Below are positions 53,647 through 61,471 of a DNA stretch of 64,000 nt, one piece after another (position 1 is the first letter of the stretch; every line of letters starts with the position of its first letter). The notes beneath the pieces were generated by a model. That model ran no database searches. It was not told the origin of the DNA and worked only from the letters and a program-made list of their open reading frames with translations. The position numbers were made by a program, and so were the translations under genes. This DNA comes from Vampirovibrionales bacterium. GTDB lineage: Bacteria > Cyanobacteriota > Vampirovibrionia > Vampirovibrionales > Vampirovibrionaceae. The DNA lies in contig JADJRF010000005.1 in NCBI GenBank assembly GCA_016712355.1, positions 372,001 to 436,000 on the forward strand, given 5' to 3'.

Positions 53647-54726
53647 ATGCCGCTTTTTTTGGTGATCTTGAAACGCCTGCTGGCAGCGATTCCCACCTTG
53701 CTGGCCGTCTCGATTCTGGGTTTCGCCTTAATGCGCTTTGACTTCGGCGTGGTTGAGATCCCATGGATCGACGGTCAGCGCCACGTCATCGCGCTGAAGA
53801 ACCCTATTGATCCGCTCGCCTCGCTCAAACGCAACCCGGCGCTCACAATAGAAGATTACGAACGCGAGCGCCGCCGCCTGGGGCTGGACCAGCCCCTGCA
53901 TATTCAGTACGGCCTCTGGTTGGGACGTCTGTTGCACTTCGAGCCGTTGGCGCTGGCGCAAGGCCGCTGGCTGGACTTCTTCAAGCCAGATCTAGGCAAG
54001 AATTTTAACAATGAAGATGTCGCTACGCTGCTGGCTCAGCGAGCAGGCAACACCCTGCTGCTTAATGCGCTGGTAATTCTCCTGACCTGGCTTATCGCAT
54101 TGCCCTTGGGCGTATTTGCGGCCTTGCGCTGGCGCAGCCTCGCCGATCGCGCCCTGACGCTGATTTCAGCCGTTGGCATGGCGGCCCCGCGCTTTGTCGT
54201 CGCCCTGCTTGTGGGCGTGTGGATCGTCAAGACCGGCTGGCTGCCGTTGGGCGGCATTACCAGCGATAATTTCACGCGTCTGGGATTCTGGGACAAGCTG
54301 GGCGATCTGGCCGCGCACCTAATTGCGCCGGTCGCCGTTCTCACGTTTGGAGGCATTGCAGGCCTGCAACGGCAGATGCGCGGCAATCTGCTGGACGTAC
54401 TGCAAAGCGAATACGTCCGCCTGGCCCGCGCCAAAGGCCTGCCGGAAGGGCGGGTCGTGTATCGTCACGCCGTGCGAACGGCCATCAACCCGATGATTAC
54501 GATGCTGGGTTATGAATTCTCCTCGCTGCTAAGCGGCGCGTTGCTCGTCGAAATGGTGTTGAATTATCCCGGATTGGGCCAATTGACGTACAAAGCGGCG
54601 CTGGAAACCGACGCCAATATGGTGATGGCCTCTCTCATCCTGTCGGCGGCAATGCTGGCGCTGGGCAACCTGCTGGCGGATATTCTGCTCAAGCTGGCCG
54701 ATCCACGCATTGAGGCCAGCGTATGA
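53647..54726 (+). CDS. ABC transporter permease, DppB/OppB/YejB type
   Basis: 359 residues, about six membrane helices. The N-terminal RLLAAIPTLLAVSILGFALM and the LDQPLHIQYGLWLG block are typical of the oligopeptide/dipeptide permease first subunit. The cytoplasmic EAA loop is QSEYVRLARAKGLPEGRVVY, and LVEMVLNYPGLGQL follows. A periplasmic loop longer than in DppB makes it more like YejB. Its stop overlaps the next permease (ATGA). No substrate-binding protein or ATPase is adjacent. Confidence 0.92.
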   Translation: MPLFLVILKRLLAAIPTLLAVSILGFALMRFDFGVVEIPWIDGQRHVIALKNPIDPLASLKRNPALTIEDYERERRRLGLDQPLHIQYGLWLGRLLHFEPLALAQGRWLDFFKPDLGKNFNNEDVATLLAQRAGNTLLLNALVILLTWLIALPLGVFAALRWRSLADRALTLISAVGMAAPRFVVALLVGVWIVKTGWLPLGGITSDNFTRLGFWDKLGDLAAHLIAPVAVLTFGGIAGLQRQMRGNLLDVLQSEYVRLARAKGLPEGRVVYRHAVRTAINPMITMLGYEFSSLLSGALLVEMVLNYPGLGQLTYKAALETDANMVMASLILSAAMLALGNLLADILLKLADPRIEASV

Positions 54727-55820
54727 TGAAGTTTCCAAAACCCGCCCCCCCCGGCAGACGATTACCAGCAGTTTTTCGCGATCGCGCCGCATTTTGGGCC
54801 TTATTGGTATTAATTGCGCTTTACGCCGCCGTAGCATTCGCCGATTTTATCGCGCCCTATGGCGAGCAATGGAGCGATCGCGCGCTGGCCAATGCGCCGC
54901 CGACGCCCGTGTATTGCATGGACGCCACAGGCGCGATCACGTGGCCCTACGTCCTACGGGTGGAGCGTCGTTTTGACGCCAAGTCCCTGGAATACCGCTT
55001 TGCGCCGGTTCTGGGCGAACGTTATCCGATTCGACTGCTTCCCAAAAGCGATTCTGCGCGCTTGTGGGGGATCATCCCCATTGGACACCGGCTGATGGGC
55101 GTTGATGCGCCGGCCCGACTGTCGCTGTTAGGGCTCGACGTCAACGGACGCGATAACTTCTCGCGGCTGCTCTATGGCGGGCAAATCTCGCTGACCATCG
55201 GCTTTATCAGCCTGCTGATTTCGATTCCCATCGGCCTGTTATACGGCGGCGCGTCGGGTTATTTCGGCGGATGGCTCGATATGGCCATGATGCGCGTGGC
55301 CGAAGTGATTATGAGCATTCCCTCCCTTTATTTGCTGATTACGTTGGCTTCAATTATCCCGTCCGGCTTATCAAGCACGCAGCGTTTTACCATGGTGGCG
55401 GCCTGTCTGGCGGCCATTGGCTGGGCCGGATTCAGCCGCATTATTCGCGGGATGACGCTGGGCTTACGTAAACAGGAATTCGTCGAAGCCGCCCGCGCGA
55501 TGGGCGCAGGCCACGGCCGGATTATTCTGCGCCATATCCTGCCGCAGACAGCCAGTTTTGTGATTGTAGCGCTCACGCTTGCCGTCCCGGACAGCATTCT
55601 GATGGAATCGGGCCTGAGTTTTCTGGGGCTGGGCATCCAGCAGCCCGACGCGAGTTGGGGCAATATGCTTAAAGACGCGCAAACCATCTCCAACGTGCTA
55701 TACAGCCCCTGGATGCTGGCGCCCGCCCTGCTGATTTTTATCGCCGTGCTGGCCTTCAACGTGCTGGGCGACGCCGTACGCGACGCGCTCGATCCGCGCA
55801 GCCAATCGCGATCGCGTTAG
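54723..55820 (+). CDS. ABC transporter permease, DppC/OppC/YejE type
   Basis: 365 residues. The N-terminal helix is followed by a periplasmic segment of about 100 residues, then LGLDVNGRDNFSRLLYGGQI, characteristic of OppC/DppC. The EAA loop is QEFVEAARAMGAGHGRIILR, and the end has ESGLSFLGLGIQQPDASWG. Together with the preceding gene it makes the heterodimeric channel of a peptide- or nickel-type importer. The ATPase and binding protein must be encoded elsewhere. Two start codons (54723, 54726) are adjacent. Confidence 0.92.
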   Translation: MMKFPKPAPPGRRLPAVFRDRAAFWALLVLIALYAAVAFADFIAPYGEQWSDRALANAPPTPVYCMDATGAITWPYVLRVERRFDAKSLEYRFAPVLGERYPIRLLPKSDSARLWGIIPIGHRLMGVDAPARLSLLGLDVNGRDNFSRLLYGGQISLTIGFISLLISIPIGLLYGGASGYFGGWLDMAMMRVAEVIMSIPSLYLLITLASIIPSGLSSTQRFTMVAACLAAIGWAGFSRIIRGMTLGLRKQEFVEAARAMGAGHGRIILRHILPQTASFVIVALTLAVPDSILMESGLSFLGLGIQQPDASWGNMLKDAQTISNVLYSPWMLAPALLIFIAVLAFNVLGDAVRDALDPRSQSRSR

Positions 55821-55829
55821 AAGCCCCTC

Positions 55830-56285
55830 TCAACGGGCGGTGTTAATCTTTTCCAAACGGTATTCCCGAATGTCGGGATTTTGGGGAGACTCTCGACAAT
55901 CGACGCGAAGCAAGCATCTTTCAAGACGGGTGTTCAATTCCTTTAACGACTGATGTACCCGCGTCATCTGCTGATACGACATTTTATCATCGCCACGCGC
56001 CCGCTCATAAAGAGAACGCGCCCCAACCCAGGGCTCTTCCGTCTGCCATTGCTGAAGTAACGCATGTATAAACAGGAACAGCGCAAACGGCGACGGATAA
56101 ACATCCCGTTCATAAACGTGAGGACGCTTCTCACGATTCAGCACAACCCCATTCAAGGTACAGTTGGTTGTACTGGGCTCATAAACCAGCGTAAAGCCTC
56201 CCGTGGCTGACTCCAGTCGTTTGGCAAGAGTTGACGGCCCGAGAAAAGAGGGCTGAGCGCGATTAGCGTCCGATATAAGCGCCAT
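55830..56285 (-). CDS. Hypothetical protein
   Basis: 151 residues, soluble. N-terminal PSFLGPSTLAKRLE, a beta-like GFTLVYEPSTTNCTLNGVVL, then helices (SPFALFLFIHALLQQW, MTRVHQSLKELNTRLERCLL). No family recognised. AAGGA lies 12 bases ahead of the ATG. It ends 10 bases from the permease operon on the opposite strand and is divergent from the dehydrogenase gene. Confidence 0.6.
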   Translation of the reverse strand: MALISDANRAQPSFLGPSTLAKRLESATGGFTLVYEPSTTNCTLNGVVLNREKRPHVYERDVYPSPFALFLFIHALLQQWQTEEPWVGARSLYERARGDDKMSYQQMTRVHQSLKELNTRLERCLLRVDCRESPQNPDIREYRLEKINTAR

Positions 56286-56406
56286 CTGAAGGTGATGTCC
56301 TTAATAGAGGGTGGAGGCGGGGTCGAGAAAGATATGTTCAAAGACCGCAACGGTCTTCGCTGTCATGTAGAACAACGCGCTGCATCCTAAATTGCGTCAG
56401 TTGCAG

Positions 56407-56415
56407 TGATAGAAT
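56407..56415 (+). promoter_or_regulatory. Putative extended -10 of the short-chain dehydrogenase gene
   Basis: TGATAGAAT is an extended -10 (TAGAAT at 56410-56415). No -35 is visible at normal spacing. The ATG lies 47 bases downstream behind AAGGA at 56451-56455. Confidence 0.35.
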
Positions 56416-56462
56416 AAGGCCTCGCCACGCCCCCAGCACCCCCCACCCATAAGGAACCTCCG

Positions 56463-57212
56463 ATGTCTTCCTCCTCATCTCCTACCTCCGCTCCCGTTGC
56501 GCTGATTACCGGCGCAAGCAGCGGCATCGGGCGCGCCATCGCCCACGCGCTCGCCGAAGATGGCTTTCATCTGGCGCTAAACGGCCGTTCGCCCGATAAG
56601 CTTTCGGCGCTGACGCACGCCCTGGGAGCCCGTTATCCTGACGCGTCCTTGCGCGCCCTTGTCGCCGACGTGTCACGCGCCGACGAGGCCCAACGTCTGG
56701 TACGCGAAACCCTTGAGGCCTTCGGGCGGCTGGACGTGCTGGTCAACAATGCGGGCGTGGCCTGCAAAATCGGCCTGCTGCAAGAAGTGAGCGCCGAGGA
56801 CGTGCATCGTCTGCTCGATATTAATTTGAAGGGCGCGATTTTCATGATGCAGGCGGCGCTGACTCATGCGATGGTCGCCCAGCAAAGCGGCGTGATTCTC
56901 AATATTAATTCTATCGCCGGGAAGACCGCCTTCCCGTATTGGGCCGTGTATGACGCGTCCAAGTTTGGCCTGCGGGCGGTCACCGAAGCCGTCGCCGACG
57001 AGCAGCGCCGCAACGGCATTCGCGTCTGCGGAATTTATCCCGGCGCGGTGGATACGCCCATCTGGGACGCACTGGAGCTGGATCATGCCCCGGACCCCAA
57101 CGGCATGCTCTGCGCGGACACGATTGCCGACGCCGTGCGTTATATCCTTCGTCAACCCGCGTCGGCGCACATCAGCGAATTAACGCTGGCCCCCTTGCGC
57201 CCCGCCCTCTAA
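56463..57212 (+). CDS. Short-chain dehydrogenase/reductase
   Basis: 249-residue classical SDR using NAD(P)H. The cofactor loop ALITGASSGIGRAIA, the VADVSR acidic turn, LVNNAGVA, catalytic Ser in LNINSIAGK, and the YDASK pair (Tyr and Lys) are all present, followed by IYPGAVDTPIW. The serine/threonine-rich N-terminus is short. The substrate is unknown; GRSPDKL after the second strand suggests NADP preference. It stands alone, with a strong hairpin after it. Confidence 0.92.
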   Translation: MSSSSSPTSAPVALITGASSGIGRAIAHALAEDGFHLALNGRSPDKLSALTHALGARYPDASLRALVADVSRADEAQRLVRETLEAFGRLDVLVNNAGVACKIGLLQEVSAEDVHRLLDINLKGAIFMMQAALTHAMVAQQSGVILNINSIAGKTAFPYWAVYDASKFGLRAVTEAVADEQRRNGIRVCGIYPGAVDTPIWDALELDHAPDPNGMLCADTIADAVRYILRQPASAHISELTLAPLRPAL

Positions 57213-57250
57213 ATAAAAATCCGGGGATGCGCTGTCGTACGCATCCCCGG
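57211..57250 (-). terminator. Intrinsic terminator of the lysine-rich protein gene
   Basis: An 11-bp perfect stem (57221-57231 with 57240-57250, CCGGGGATGCG/CGCATCCCCGG, 8-base loop) is followed on the minus strand by ATTTTTATTT (57220-57211). It lies just after the minus-strand gene ending at 57294. On the plus strand no T-run follows, but the stem may still end the dehydrogenase message. Confidence 0.85.
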
Positions 57251-57293
57251 CCCGGAGAGGGTTATTTGGAAGAGTCAAAGCATTTACAGAGAA

Positions 57294-58415
57294 TTAGTCT
57301 AATGAGCTAGCGCCCACCTGCGCATTACCTTTTCTAAGCTTTGCGAATTCTTCAGTAATCTCTTGATTTAAAGATTTTTGTGGAGGACTCGCATTAACCG
57401 CTGCATTTAATGAGCCATTAGGTTCAGTTGCTACTTTCGTTGACCCGGGATTTCTCAGCAGGTAAGCATCATAGACAGAGGGATTTTTGGAAGCCGCAAC
57501 GTTCGATTGGGATGTTTGAGATGCCGCAGCATACGGGTTGCTTGTGACGTACCCGCCATGCATCTCATCTGCGACGACTGATTGGGAAGACGTTTTAGCC
57601 GAAGAAGAAGAAGAAGAAGAAGAAGAAGCTGCAGGAGCCGGAGCCGGATGGCCTTCAGCAGCCGCTTTATAGGCTTTGCGGGCCTTGTCAAACTCCTTGC
57701 CTTTTACTGTCTTGGGACCCTTTTCAAATATCGTCTTAGTCGTGCTCTTGATCGTGGCAGAGTCACCGCGATCGAAAGCGTCAAGAGCAGCTTGAGCGCG
57801 GGCTTTCTGGCCGGGTTTGACGTTTTTCGCCGCGCGGTCATGCTCTGACTGCACCATGGCGCGCAGCTTATCGGTAGCCGACTGCAGCGGGCTTTGATTT
57901 TCGTATGCTTTTTCAAGCAGACCGAAGGCCTTGTCAAATTCTTTTTTGGATTTATCTTTAATGCCGCCGGCTTTAGCAGCGCTCGCCTGTCTGAACAAAT
58001 CGCCCAATGAGGCAGTCTTACTATTGACCGCGTCGATAAACGACTTGAAGGCGCTGTTGGAATCTTTGCCGTTAACGCCGTCAAGCTTTTTGGCCAACTT
58101 ATCGCGAACCAGATCAGCGGTCACAATAGGCTTCGAGCCATTGGCGTCTTCCAGCGCGCGGTTGAATTGATCGGCGGTAGCTTCTTTGATTTTGCCTTTT
58201 TGGGTACGACGCACGTAAATGGTTTTATCGCCGATCTCGATAGAGGCGTGCGCGCCTTTTTTGAGCTGTTTCCCAAGCAGCTTTTTCGCGGCTCTTTTGG
58301 GATGTTTTCCCGGTTCGAGCAGCGTGGTCAGCGTTTTCGTTTTACGAAAGCCTTTAATCCCGTTTTTCAGGGCGTCTTCACCGCCAGCAGCGACCAATAT
58401 TCTAGAAATCGACAT
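57294..58415 (-). CDS. Lysine-rich hypothetical protein with polyserine tract
   Basis: 373 residues. Basic N-terminal half (KHPKRAAKKLLGKQLKKGAH, then IEIGDKTIYVRRTQKG) and helical, charged middle (AFKSFIDAVN, KEFDKAFGLLEKAYENQS). A polyserine run of about nine residues near 270 is encoded by a trinucleotide repeat. The C-terminal part is low-complexity Ser/Asn/Ala. No signal peptide or membrane helix. It resembles large lineage-specific proteins rather than any named family. GAGGG precedes the ATG by about ten bases. Confidence 0.75.
   Translation of the reverse strand: MSISRILVAAGGEDALKNGIKGFRKTKTLTTLLEPGKHPKRAAKKLLGKQLKKGAHASIEIGDKTIYVRRTQKGKIKEATADQFNRALEDANGSKPIVTADLVRDKLAKKLDGVNGKDSNSAFKSFIDAVNSKTASLGDLFRQASAAKAGGIKDKSKKEFDKAFGLLEKAYENQSPLQSATDKLRAMVQSEHDRAAKNVKPGQKARAQAALDAFDRGDSATIKSTTKTIFEKGPKTVKGKEFDKARKAYKAAAEGHPAPAPAASSSSSSSSSAKTSSQSVVADEMHGGYVTSNPYAAASQTSQSNVAASKNPSVYDAYLLRNPGSTKVATEPNGSLNAAVNASPPQKSLNQEITEEFAKLRKGNAQVGASSLD
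57601..57625. repeat. GAA/TTC trinucleotide microsatellite inside a gene
   Basis: Eight uninterrupted GAA units plus one base on the plus strand, read as TCT serine codons on the minus strand. Gain or loss of units keeps the frame and would only lengthen or shorten the polyserine linker. Confidence 0.9.
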
Positions 58416-58592
58416 CGTCTATAACCCTCTTCGTTCTAAGAACCCTGTCCGAGTTGGTTGACTGTGTGCGGATAAAGATCACTCAAGGGGTTTTTGTGTC
58501 ATTGACGAGTGGCTTCGCACACAAATTGTTACAATAGAGGGGACAGCGCCTCGCTCCAGCAGTGGGGAGACGGGCCTGCTTTTGAGGCGACA

Positions 58593-59969
58593 TCAGCCGG
58601 AGGCGGCCCCAAATGCCTGCGAAAAGGTATTGGCGCGGCGAAGGCCATAATAGGGGACTGTCGCGGAAGCGCCGAGGCTCCAGGCTGGGGGAAAAGTCCG
58701 GCTGACAGATGCGTTTTGTTGCTGACGCCGGTTAAAACGCATGCGCGTGACGGCGTAAGCGCTGAGGTTCAGGCCGATGCTCATCACCAGAGCCGAGAAC
58801 ATGTACTTGTTGGGAGCGATACGCTGAAAGCCGCGTTGGACCGCGTCTACTTGGGTCGGCGTCAGGGCTGTTTTGGGAGATGCCTGCAATCGCTCCAACT
58901 GCTGCGCGATTTCTTCGCCCGAACGCACCATATTCAGGTTCAGAAAATGCGTCGGCGTTACAGCATCCCGAAGCATCTGAGACCACGATTTATTGAGATA
59001 CGCCACGCGATCGCCAATACGGGCGCCATCGGCTGAGCCGGGCAGAGGGCGGCGTTGCGCGAACCACGCGGCGGCGTTGGCGATCAGCTCTTGCCCAAAT
59101 ACAAGATAGGGGGCGACGATTCCCAGACGCAGGGCGGTTTCTTTGCGTTCCAGCGAATCGCGCGCGGCGTCGAGATAGCTTATAACGCCGGTGGTAACCA
59201 AAGCCGCCAGCAAAGGTTTGGTAATATCAAAAACGTTCTCCAGCTTGCCGGAATCGGGATGGAAATGCCCCCCAAAGTCGACGTAACGCAATAGCTTTCG
59301 CACGCCCGCCTCAATTGCGCCGGAGCGCTTGACCAGCGTCGGCAGCGCCAGCGCCGCCACAAAGAGCCCGGCCGTCGTCAGGCCGACTTGCCGCAAGCGA
59401 CGATGGCCTTTTTCAATCGGGTCCTGTTCGTCTTGGGCGGTAAAATTCCGCGCCGACTCCAGACCCGCCACCGCCGTGAAATTCTTGACCCCGAAGACTC
59501 TGGCGGTGATCATATTACGCACCGGCTGAATCAGGTATTCAAAGCCGCCCGCAAGGGCCAGCATCCCGGCCAGCGCCCCGGCCTTGGCCGCCACCAGGCT
59601 TTTTGGAATCGCGCGCCCCAGTTTGGCTTCGAGTTCGCGCGTATGCGCGCCGACCTCCTGCCAAGCCTCTGACGACACGCCGCCACGCCGCGCAAAAAGC
59701 TTGCCCAGACCATAATGTCCCATCGCCGGCAGGCCAAAATAAAACGCGAGATCTTCAACGAATTCCAGAAAGGTTTCTTCAAAGGCTTGCGGCCAACTCC
59801 GCACCGTCGGCATTTTAGGCGCCCATACGCCAGCCGTATCTCCCCAGAACTGCGTCATCGCGGTTTTGGTAAAAACGCCCGATCCAAAGCGCGCACGCTC
59901 GGCGTTGACTGGCGCCAGGGGCTGGCGGCGGCCTGCGAGGTTTGGAATTACGAAGTCGTTCATGTGCAT
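58593..59969 (-). CDS. Hypothetical membrane-associated protein
   Basis: 458 residues from ATG 59969 (a second ATG at 59963 is possible). Hydrophobic segments occur near residues 130-160 (AAKAGALAGMLALAGGFEYL), 200-220 (LTTAGLFVAALALPTLV), 260-280, 300-325 and close to the C-terminus (YMFSALVMSIGLNLSAYAVT). There is no signal peptide. I recognise no domain. A reading back to 60077 would pass through a terminator hairpin and is not supported. A terminator-like stem lies 11 bases ahead of the ATG. Confidence 0.8.
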   Translation of the reverse strand: MHMNDFVIPNLAGRRQPLAPVNAERARFGSGVFTKTAMTQFWGDTAGVWAPKMPTVRSWPQAFEETFLEFVEDLAFYFGLPAMGHYGLGKLFARRGGVSSEAWQEVGAHTRELEAKLGRAIPKSLVAAKAGALAGMLALAGGFEYLIQPVRNMITARVFGVKNFTAVAGLESARNFTAQDEQDPIEKGHRRLRQVGLTTAGLFVAALALPTLVKRSGAIEAGVRKLLRYVDFGGHFHPDSGKLENVFDITKPLLAALVTTGVISYLDAARDSLERKETALRLGIVAPYLVFGQELIANAAAWFAQRRPLPGSADGARIGDRVAYLNKSWSQMLRDAVTPTHFLNLNMVRSGEEIAQQLERLQASPKTALTPTQVDAVQRGFQRIAPNKYMFSALVMSIGLNLSAYAVTRMRFNRRQQQNASVSRTFPPAWSLGASATVPYYGLRRANTFSQAFGAASG

Positions 59970-59979
59970 TGATTCCACT

Positions 59980-60015
59980 AAAAAACCGGCCCTGCAGAAA
60001 TTGCGGGAGGCCGGT
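59980..60015 (-). terminator. Intrinsic terminator, or attenuator, before the 458-residue protein
   Basis: On the minus strand ACCGGCC and GGCCGGT pair over 7 bp and are followed directly by six T's (59985-59980). It comes about 30 bases after the stop of the 94-residue reading frame and about 11 bases before the start of the next gene. Confidence 0.65.
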
Positions 60016-60043
60016 CGCGACGCGTATAGGACGGAAAAGAATC

Positions 60044-60328
60044 TTAACGCGCGGGTGTGGGGGCGGCATCCTCGCAAGTGACCATACGCATGCTTTCCAT
60101 CATCATAATGACGATGGGCGCAGGCGTCAGAGAGGTCGTCAAGCGAGGCATTGGGTCGTCGGGTTTCTCAGTGCAGGAAATTTTGCCGGTTAATGGGCGA
60201 TTCAGTTTCATAAAAACCGCCAGTGGGCAATAATTTACCACGCGCGTCGTGAGAGTCAATCGCGCATGGACCGCGACCTTTTCGCCAGAAGCAATTGCGC
60301 CTACAATTCGGGTATAACAGTTGGACAT
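60044..60328 (-). CDS. Small hypothetical protein
   Basis: 94 residues. N-terminal VGAIASGEKVAVHARLTLTT, two cysteines in the middle (NYCPLAVFMK, GKISCTEKP), and a methionine-rich IVIMMMESMRMVT segment. No signal peptide or known domain. The ATG has no clear ribosome binding site. It is supported mainly by codon choice like its neighbours and by the terminator that follows. Confidence 0.5.
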   Translation of the reverse strand: MSNCYTRIVGAIASGEKVAVHARLTLTTRVVNYCPLAVFMKLNRPLTGKISCTEKPDDPMPRLTTSLTPAPIVIMMMESMRMVTCEDAAPTPAR

Positions 60329-60375
60329 GCCAGCGTCGTCCGTATCGCGGCGCGCCTTGCGACTGAGGATTCTAA

Positions 60376-61176
60376 ATGAACGTCTGTCTGCGTAATGGCT
60401 TACGTCTCTGCTGTCCAGGCTTTGTTCTGATCGCGATGGCGATTACCACAGGCTTGTCGCTGGCGGACGGCGACCCTGCCTTGCCGCCGTCCGCTGTCAG
60501 CGGGGCGACAAGCGCAGCTTCTGGCAACTCACCGCAAACGGCGCGCCAGGCCGCGCCCGCCGCCGCAAGCGTTTCGATTGCCACGGTAGGCTTTGTCATG
60601 AAAGAAGACGCGGAAACGGCGTTTCTGGACAAGCTGCAAACCTGGCGTTTACACGCCAGAGCCCCCGCACCTCTGGCCATTCAGGAGGAGTTAGCGGCGG
60701 CGGCGGATGCGCAAAGCAGCGTTGATGTCCCGTTGAGCATCTGGCGCGCGCAAGGCGGCCCGCATCCATGGCGCTTTCGCGCGCAGGCCCATCTGGTTAA
60801 CGCCAGCGAACGCGCCTGGCTTAACGTCCGGGTAGAATTTCGCTGGAGCGGACAAATCGGCGATTTATTAGCGGATCCCGATCTCTTGCTGACAGATTAC
60901 GACTATCTGGCCGCCACCGCGCGATGGCGCGTCATCCGAACAGAAACCGTGACACTGGCCGCGCTCGCCCCGCAAGAAGATGCGCTGGCGACCAGTCAGC
61001 CCTTTTCTGTTTTCGGATTTCTACAGGACTATCCCAACCAGTGGCCGCGAGCGATGCGCGTTCAGGCGCGAATCCTGCGCCCGGCCGGGTCTGGAGGCGG
61101 TCAGAGCGCCCAAATCGAGCTCATCCCGGATCATTTTATTCTGCCGGAATCGACCGGACGACGTCTGGTGCGATAA
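60376..61176 (+). CDS. Secreted hypothetical protein
   Basis: 266 residues. A signal peptide (CCPGFVLIAMAITTGLSLA) is followed by an alanine/serine-rich linker to about residue 65. The rest is mixed beta: PHPWRFRAQAHLVNASERAW, LNVRVEFRWSGQI, VIRTETVTLAALAP, RVQARILRPAGSG. This looks like one beta-sandwich domain, possibly periplasmic. Family not recognised. The following small membrane protein gene is on the same strand. Confidence 0.7.
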   Translation: MNVCLRNGLRLCCPGFVLIAMAITTGLSLADGDPALPPSAVSGATSAASGNSPQTARQAAPAAASVSIATVGFVMKEDAETAFLDKLQTWRLHARAPAPLAIQEELAAAADAQSSVDVPLSIWRAQGGPHPWRFRAQAHLVNASERAWLNVRVEFRWSGQIGDLLADPDLLLTDYDYLAATARWRVIRTETVTLAALAPQEDALATSQPFSVFGFLQDYPNQWPRAMRVQARILRPAGSGGGQSAQIELIPDHFILPESTGRRLVR

Positions 61177-61255
61177 GGCCGGGCGCAGGCAATTTCAAGG
61201 CCCTTTTTGGTTTTATTTTTATATATTTTATATATTTGACGAAAGAGGCCCCTGG

Positions 61256-61465
61256 ATGCCCCTGTTGATTCTCTGGATATTGACCGCAGCCGGATGCCTG
61301 AGCCTTGGCCTGATTCTCGGCGCCGGATGGGGCGACGCCTCGTGGCTGCAATCGTTCAGCGACAATCTGGATCTGTCCGACGCCGCAAGCGTCGGCGTCA
61401 TTGTCGTGATGTTTGGCGCGCTGGCGATCGCCTCAAGCGCGACTCGCGTCCGTATTCGCTGGTAG
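61256..61465 (+). CDS. Small membrane protein
   Basis: 69 residues with two hydrophobic helices (PLLILWILTAAGCLSLGLIL and ASVGVIVVMFGALAIAS) around a polar loop, ending RVRIRW. AAAGAGG lies six bases ahead of the ATG. It follows an AT-rich run (61207-61239) unlike its surroundings that could hold a promoter. The hairpin topology resembles LapA-domain or DUF1049-like small proteins, but the match is loose. Confidence 0.6.
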   Translation: MPLLILWILTAAGCLSLGLILGAGWGDASWLQSFSDNLDLSDAASVGVIVVMFGALAIASSATRVRIRW

Positions 61466-61471
61466 CGGAGC

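Noticed and set aside
58502..58535. TTGACG and an extended -10 TGTTACAAT on the plus strand
   Set aside because: The spacer is 22 bases and the transcript would run antisense to a minus-strand gene with no RNA or frame I can support.
58693..58715. GGGGGAAAAGTCCGG resembles the conserved GAGGAAAGUCC of RNase P RNA
   Set aside because: It lies inside the C-terminal coding part of a minus-strand gene, and no other RNase P RNA elements are found around it.
61179..61220. Weak GGGC/GCCC stem followed by a T-rich run as a terminator
   Set aside because: The stem is only about 4 bp with a long loop, and the next gene on the same strand starts soon after.
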